Shown here: positions 7,911 to 12,500 of the stretch, piece after piece
Numbering within the stretch: the stretch's first letter is position 1
Layout: every line of letters starts with the position of its first letter
NCBI GenBank assembly: GCA_030674155.1
Contig: CM060334.1
Coordinates: forward strand, 18,858,487 to 18,870,986
Reading direction: 5' to 3'
DNA from: Stramonita haemastoma
Lineage: Eukaryota > Mollusca > Gastropoda > Neogastropoda > Muricidae
Length of the DNA: 12,500 nucleotides
The notes under the pieces: generated by a model
The model's input: the letters and a program-made list of their open reading frames with translations, nothing else
What the model was told of the DNA's origin: nothing
Database searches by the model: none
Made by a program: the position numbers and the translations under genes

Positions 7911-8131
7911 AACAACACGACACACAGACACAGACACCCACCCCACAGAACACCGGGACACATACAGAAACACACCACAGAACAGCACACACACAGACAC
8001 ACAGAAACACAAACACACACAACTACAAAAAAAACACAACATACACACATCCATATTAAAATTTAAAAAAGACTTCTATTTGAATTTCACAACACATACC
8101 TAACACACACCCGCGCACGCACACACACACA
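7911..8131. repeat. CA/CAGA degenerate repeats, right arm
   Basis: CACAGA, CACACC and CAAACA units surround the unique spacer at about 8041-8092. They mirror 1265-1500. Confidence 0.9.
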
Positions 8132-8236
8132 CATCATAAATCATCATCATCTCATCTCATCATCATAAACATCATCATCATCATCATCACCCATATACAT
8201 CATCATCAACAAAAACAACAACAACACAACAACAAT
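8132..8236. repeat. Compound (CAT)n-(CAA)n tract, right arm
   Basis: CAT units are followed by CAA units. They mirror 1138-1264. Confidence 0.93.
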
Positions 8237-8296
8237 GAAACACAAAAAAGCAGCATCAAAGTATATTAGGCTCCCCATCATGAATAAATATTACTC

Positions 8297-8572
8297 GGTG
8301 TGTGTGGGTATGTGTGTGTGTGTGTGCGCGCGCGTGCGTACTGTGTGTGTGTGCATGCGTGCGTGCGTGTGTTTTTTTACTGGTGCGTGCGTGCCTCGGT
8401 GTTGGCGTGGTTTTTGCGTCGTGCGTGAAAGGGGTTTGGGGTTTTGTTTTGGGTGGGGGGTTGGGGTTTTTGTGGGGTGTGTGTGTTTTTGTGTGTTTGT
8501 TGTGTGTGTGTGTGTGTGTTGTGTGGGAGTGTGTGAGGGAGAGACGGGACAGACGACAGACGAAAAGAGAGA
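8297..8572. repeat. GT/GCGT tract with GGGGTTTT patch and degraded GACA end
   Basis: GT and GCGT units mirror 887-1095. A G- and T-run patch at about 8430-8475 replaces what are mixed CA units in the left arm, and the tract ends in broken GACA units. Cys/Val-rich frames here are repeat translations. Confidence 0.9.
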
Positions 8573-8805
8573 CCTGAGCGGAGATCGAGACTGGAGAACA
8601 AACAATGTAGAATAAATGATTTTTTTACACACTTTTTGTTAGGTATTTAAATTTTTTTTTGTACAAAGGGGAGTAGCAGGCATCGGCTGAGAATTGGTAG
8701 TTAACATTTTAACACTTGCATATGGATGCGACATATTACTCATTTACTGCTCTGCGTTACGTGTTTGATGAAGGTTCACAAGTTGTTTCCCTGGGCTTTT
8801 GCTAG

Positions 8806-9208
8806 TGGGTCGGTGGTCTGGGGGGTAACGGCGGGGCCCTTGCTAGAAGCAAAAAGTCAGGTCGGAGTGTGCGGTGGTTTGTACCCAAAAACTTTTTCCC
8901 ACCATTAGACCTGATGGTGGTTGGGCGCTATTCTTTTTGGATGAGACGATAAATCGAGGCCGTGTGTTACACATCCCCTATTTAGCGCACGTTAAGAACC
9001 ACGGCAACAAAAGGGGGCTGACCCTGGCAAAATTCTGTAGAAAAAAGCCACTTGATAGCAAACAAATACAGTTCATGAGGAAAAGAAAAAAAATGGGTAG
9101 GCGCCCTTCCCCTTGTACGAAAGGCTTCCCCCGGGGGGGAGCAAAACCCCAATTTTACGCAGAGAAATATGCTGTGAAAATTTAAAATGGTTACAAAATA
9201 CAAAATTG
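8806..9208 (+). mobile_element. tRNA-derived SINE (family A), plus-strand copy
   Basis: The tRNA-like head has box A-like GGTGGTCTGG at about 8812-8821 and box B-like AGGTCGGAGTG at 8859-8869. These are about 40 bases apart, as expected for an internal RNA polymerase III promoter. The core GATGAGACGATAAATCGAGG lies at about 8940-8959, followed by CGTGTGTTACACA. The body continues through ACGGCAACAAAAGG (about 9000-9014), CAAAATTCTGTAG (about 9030-9042) and CGCAGAGAAAT (9158-9168), with an A-rich ACAAAATACAAAA tail near 9194-9206. It looks close to full length. Both arms share the same non-consensus box B (GGTCGG where GGTTCG is usual), so that variant is probably in the original template rather than an error. 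Confidence 0.83.
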
Positions 9209-9425
9209 CAAGAAAAATCATTAATAAGTTTCCTTTTTTTTATCTTGTGCGTTCCCATTAACACATTTTCTAATGCTGTAAAATTAATATCAATTTAGTG
9301 TAATGTTTCTAATCTAATGCTTCCAATTAGCAGGTCTTAAAAATGTCAGCTGATGTGCTGGGTTTGATCATAATGCGGAGAAGCAAATACATACTTTAGA
9401 GAGAAAAAAGTCTGCGGGAAACCCT
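9209..9425. other. Outermost right-arm unique DNA
   Basis: This pairs with 1-210 and contains the 30-base exact inverted match 9355-9384 / 41-70, the longest I found outside simple repeats. No gene was recognised. Confidence 0.7.
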
Positions 9426-9760
9426 TGGGGATTTGAGGTCATTTCATTACGATAACATCAAAGTGATTTGATTGCGGGGGGAAAAAGAATCCGGAATTTA
9501 TGCTCAAATTTTCAAGGATTTTAGAATTCTGCATCCCAACGGCTGAGGCTTGGAATTCTGTATCAATTTTTTTCCAGGTATTTATAATCGGGTTTGCATC
9601 TTTGAGTATGTCCATTTTTTACGGAAACGTGCATGCACTTAACACATGGGAAATCACATCATTTAAGCACTACGTGTGTGACCACCACACAGGCACCATG
9701 CCCACACACAAAAAACGAAAACATGTTAACTCATGTAGCGAACACAAGCCTTACACACAC
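9426..9760. other. Unlabelled DNA just outside the palindrome
   Basis: About 335 bases with no recognisable gene. Its partner, if any, would lie upstream of this window, so whether it belongs to the palindrome cannot be judged here. Confidence 0.5.
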
Positions 9761-9790
9761 ACCTACGCACACACACACTATTCTTTTTTT

Positions 9791-9840
9791 CTGTCTGTCT
9801 GTCTGTTGTCTGTCTGTCTGTCGGGCTGTTGTCTGTCTCA
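9791..9840 (+). repeat. (CTGT)n tract
   Basis: CTGT units include the TGTCGGGCTG variant seen also at about 5201-5210. A small CA-rich patch lies just upstream (9751-9780). Confidence 0.93.
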
Positions 9841-9870
9841 ATATAAAAAAAATAAATCAAAAAAAAAGAA

Positions 9871-9913
<43 letters not shown>

Positions 9914-10001
9914 CTCTCTTCTCTCTCTCTCTCTTTTTTCACACTATATATTCTCTCTCTCTTCCTCTCTCTCTCACGAACACACACCACCACACACCAC
10001 A

Positions 10002-10051
<50 letters not shown>

Positions 10052-10150
10052 CTCACAACACACACACAACACACACACACAACACACACACACACAACAC
10101 ACACCCACACACACCAAAAAAACACAAACACACAAACACAAAATACACAC
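9871..10150. repeat. (CT)n-(CA)n compound microsatellite
   Basis: CT units (9871-9975) pass directly into CA units (about 9980-10150) with AACA, ACCA and CAAA interruptions. The order matches 2417-2600 and 7438-7600. Confidence 0.95.
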
Positions 10151-10228
10151 CTATTGCGCACACGTTAAAACCTGTTCCACTTTTTGGGGAGTAGGCCATT
10201 ATGTGCCGGTGGAAACTTGAAAAAAATT

Positions 10229-10305
10229 GACAAAAACTGATCCCATACGGGGACTGGATGCAAAAGAAGAAACACGAGTGCTTATTCCATTACCCTCGAA
10301 ATAAA
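10229..10305 (+). repeat. Possible dispersed repeat, copy 2
   Basis: Weakly similar to 2831-2903, ending in the same 12-base CCTCGAAATAAA. It is followed by A-rich DNA and then CG/CA alternation, as at the first copy. Confidence 0.3.
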
Positions 10306-10345
10306 AAAAAAGAAATAGAAGAAATAACAGAAAAAAAAGAAACAC

Positions 10346-10490
10346 ACCCCACGCACGCGCACGCGCCCGCGCGCGCGCACACACACACACAACACACACA
10401 CACACAAAATTGAAATTTGATTGATTGATTGACACACACACACACCACACACACAACACAACACAACACACAACACAAACACACACACAG
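10346..10490. repeat. (CG/CA)n tract with (GATT)n insert
   Basis: An alternating ACGCGC/CGCGCG run (about 10350-10379) leads into CA repeats. A short GATT repeat (about 10417-10431) interrupts them, and CA/AACA units resume to about 10490. The CG part has Z-DNA potential. Confidence 0.93.
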
Positions 10491-10697
10491 AAGTCAAATC
10501 TGTCTTTTAAGTGAGGGGTTTCCTCCCTAAGGACAACTTGTCGCAGTGTTAATCAGCCTTGAAAATTATTTTTTAAATTTTCCATTTACCAGGTTTTAGT
10601 GTTGTTTTGCGTTGGTTCTAAATCGTTATTCGATAATAAATATTTAAAACTTTGTTTGGGTGGTACTTAGTCATTGGAATTGTGTCACTTTATACAT
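10491..10697. other. Unlabelled unique spacer
   Basis: About 200 bases of AT-rich DNA without a recognisable feature. Confidence 0.5.
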
Positions 10698-10858
10698 GGT
10701 AGTGGTGGTGGTGGTGGTGGTGGTGGTGGGTGGTGTGGTGGTGGTGGTGGTGGTGGTGGGGGTGGAGGTGGTGGTGGTGGGGTGTTTGATGATGATGATG
10801 ATGATGTGATGTTGAGGATGTTTATGATGATGATGATGATGATGATAATGATGTGATA
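10698..10858. repeat. Compound (GGT)n-(GAT)n trinucleotide tract
   Basis: GGT units (10698-10785) are followed by GAT/ATG units (10788-10858). The GAT part resembles the ATG tract at 1200-1264. The dense G-run strand could form G-quadruplexes. Poly-Gly/Asp or poly-Thr/His frames are repeat translations. Confidence 0.95.
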
Positions 10859-11695
10859 ACAATATCAATGGTAGGAAATGTATTTATAAGTAGGAGGATC
10901 ATTTTCCGATTGAGCGATTTCACAAGGGAAAAGACAATGGGTAAATAAAAATAACAAAAGAACCCGCCCAAACCAACAAACAAAAACGGCAAATCCTATA
11001 ATCCCTTCATAAATGACTCTGGTTTGAGAAAATGAAATGTTTTGTGTTGTTACTTTAATGAATTGGAGTATAGTTAACATTTTTGTGAACATAAACACAT
11101 TCACTTCCCTTTTTGAAGGTGAAGGAAAACGAACGGTTGACCTGTCCATGGAGACGAGATTACAAGACTCTCTGTGTTTTTCATTTTCAGAGAATGGTGG
11201 CTATTGTCGCACTCAAAGCATTGTAATCTATGCAGGTGTATAAAAATTTTATTACAACAGGTTGGGCTTGATCTTATTTAATATACGCACAAACACATGT
11301 TTTGTTGTCAATCGTTTTTTTTAGCTTTTCTGTGGGGTCACCCTCCCCAAAAAACTAGTTCTCCATTTATCACACATTGACATCACCTAAGGCCGTTAAG
11401 TATACATCGGATGAGAATTTGCGTGTGTAGGGTTTTTTTTTTACAAAATACCCTTGCCATGTTGGCAGCATTTCTACGGCCCCTTTAAAAGGATTTTCTT
11501 TTCTCCCCATGCAGAATTATGGGTTTTTTATGCTGAGTTTTTTCTGATTTAAGACAAAGTTTAGCATGAAAATTCCCAAAGCATAACAGCTTTTCAAATA
11601 AGAATGGGCGTTTTTCTGACGTCAATAACTGCAAAGCTTTTGGCCTGGGCATGATGGGAATGTTGTAGGTTGATTTTGGAGTCAGAGCTTTTCAA
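10859..11695. other. About 840 bases of unlabelled unique DNA
   Basis: This is the longest stretch without simple repeats outside the palindrome. No domain, tRNA, SINE head or RNA gene was recognised. A pyrimidine-AG stretch at about 11176-11190 followed by 45 open bases and CAG/GTGTAT resembles a tiny exon, but it is not supported (see rejected items). Confidence 0.55.
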
Positions 11696-12130
11696 AAGAG
11701 AGAGAGAGAGAGAGAGAGAGTAGAGAGAGAGGAGAGAGAGAGAGAGAGAGGGGGGAGAGGGAGAAAAGGGAGAGAGAGAGAGAGAGAGAGGGTGAGGAGA
11801 GAGAAAGGAGAGAGGAGATGAGAGAGAGAAGAGTGATGGAGAGAGAGAGAGAGAAGGAGAGAGAGAGGAAGGAAGAGAGAGAGAGAGGAAGAGAGAGAGA
11901 GAGAGAGGGGGAGAGAGAGGAGGAGGAAAAGGGGAGAGAGAGATGAGAAGAGAAGAGAGAGAGAGAGAGATTGAGTGAGAGAGAGGAAGAGAGAGAGAGG
12001 AAAAGAGAGAGAGAGAGGAAGAGGAGAGAGAGAGGAAGATGGGGGGGAGAGAGGGAGGAGGAGGAAAAGAGAGAGAGAGAGGAGAGAGGAGAGAGGAAGA
12101 AAAGAAAAGAAAGGAAGAGAGAGAGAAAGA
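11696..12130. repeat. Long (GA)n polypurine tract (about 435 bp)
   Basis: GAGA units with AAG, GGA and GGGG interruptions form one almost unbroken purine strand. Only a few pyrimidines interrupt it, all short (such as GAGT, GATG, ATTGAG). Such tracts can form triplex DNA and block polymerases. Glu/Arg-rich or Ser/Leu-rich frames are repeat translations. Confidence 0.96.
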
Positions 12131-12284
12131 GTGTGTGTGTGTGTTTTTTTGGTTTTGTGTGTGTGCTTTTCGTGCGTCCCTGCATATGTGTGTGTATATG
12201 CTTTTCGTGCGTCATTTTGTGTGTGTGGTGTGCGCGCGCGCGGCGCGCTGCGGGGGCGTGTGTGGGGGCTTTAGTTTGTGTGTG

Positions 12285-12318
<34 letters not shown>
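12131..12318. repeat. (GT)n/(GC)n tract with 15-base direct repeat
   Basis: GT units contain a GCGCGCGCG run at about 12231-12241 and end in a long pure GT run (about 12287-12317). A direct repeat TGCTTTTCGTGCGTC occurs at 12164-12178 and 12199-12213, 35 bases apart, suggesting local tandem duplication of a 35-bp unit. Confidence 0.92.
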
Positions 12319-12321
<3 letters not shown>

Positions 12322-12500
12322 AGAGGATTATAGTACAAATTAATTTTTATATCATATCCTTTCACATCATTATTGTCATATATTGCATTTTCATATGCTC
12401 ATATTATCTTATTACTATATTTTAATCATTATATTATATATATATTGTGTGTGCGTGTTTTGCGTGGGAGAGAGGAGAGAGACAGAGCCCGAGCAAACGG
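12319..12500. other. AT-rich end of window with CATAT-like repeats
   Basis: A loose CATAT/ATTAT pattern (about 12345-12445) is followed by a short GT/GCGT and GAGA patch. No gene was recognised. Confidence 0.5.

Larger units (their letters stand above)
5472..9425 (-). repeat. Right arm of giant imperfect inverted repeat
   Basis: This is the reverse-complement partner of 1-5460, lacking the left-arm block at about 1921-3480. Order and spacing of SINEs, microsatellites and unique blocks mirror the left arm. Differences are mostly one- to few-base indels and homopolymer changes. For example, G11 at 3868-3878 corresponds here to C5 preceded by T14 (7104-7122), and C13 at 5118-5130 corresponds to G14 at 5816-5829. 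The outer limit near 9425 is set by pairing with base 1 of the window and is not a demonstrated biological end. Confidence 0.97.

Noticed and set aside
1..9425. Fold-back DNA transposon with long terminal inverted repeats
   Set aside because: No transposase, terminal motif or target duplication is visible. The arms contain ordinary SINEs and microsatellites and no middle segment, and the outer end is not defined inside the window.
9500..10168. 222-residue open frame
   Set aside because: More than half is translation of CTGT, CT and CA repeats, and the leading part has no recognisable domain.
11191..11235. 45-base exon-like segment with pyrimidine-AG before and GTGTAT after
   Set aside because: Splice-like dinucleotides are common by chance. 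There is no neighbouring exon, domain or conserved protein to support it.
11682..12365. Ser/Leu- or Glu/Arg-rich open frames on both strands
   Set aside because: They are translations of the GA tract; a dinucleotide repeat stays open in several frames by composition alone.

Overview
This window is non-coding eukaryotic nuclear DNA: AT-rich single-copy-looking stretches broken up by very many simple-sequence tracts (CA/GT, CT/GA, CTGT, ATAC, ATG/TTG, GGT/GAT) plus tRNA-derived SINEs. I find no credible protein gene, rRNA, true tRNA, CRISPR array or bacterial-type signal. The longer open frames are readings through microsatellites or SINEs. The microsatellite load and a SINE whose body I recall as common in caenogastropod snail DNA suggest a mollusc, probably a gastropod; this is from memory and unverified.

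The dominant structure is a giant imperfect inverted repeat. Bases 1-5460 (left arm) are repeated in reverse complement at 5472-9425 (right arm), with only an 11-base loop (5461-5471). At least sixteen collinear anchors run from the loop to the window edge, so the palindrome may continue upstream of base 1. The left arm carries about 1.58 kb (about 1921-3480) that has no partner in the right arm. By eye the arms differ at roughly one position in six to eight, mainly by small indels, homopolymer length and tract length.

Each arm carries the mirror copy of two SINEs. SINE A is at 211-606 (minus) and 8806-9208 (plus). SINE B is at about 4508-4705 (minus) and 6255-6446 (plus). A and B have different tRNA-like heads but share a central core. 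Mirrored microsatellites lie between them.

From about 9426 to 12500 the sequence leaves the palindrome: unique DNA, CTGT/CT/CA compound tracts, a GGT-GAT block, about 0.8 kb of unique DNA, then a 0.4 kb purine tract running into a GT/GC tract and an AT-rich end.

I see no set of genes working together. The main question is whether the palindrome is real or a fold-back or mis-assembly artefact. The near-zero loop, indel-type arm differences and a strand-specific corruption of the GACA tracts make an artefact the more likely reading.
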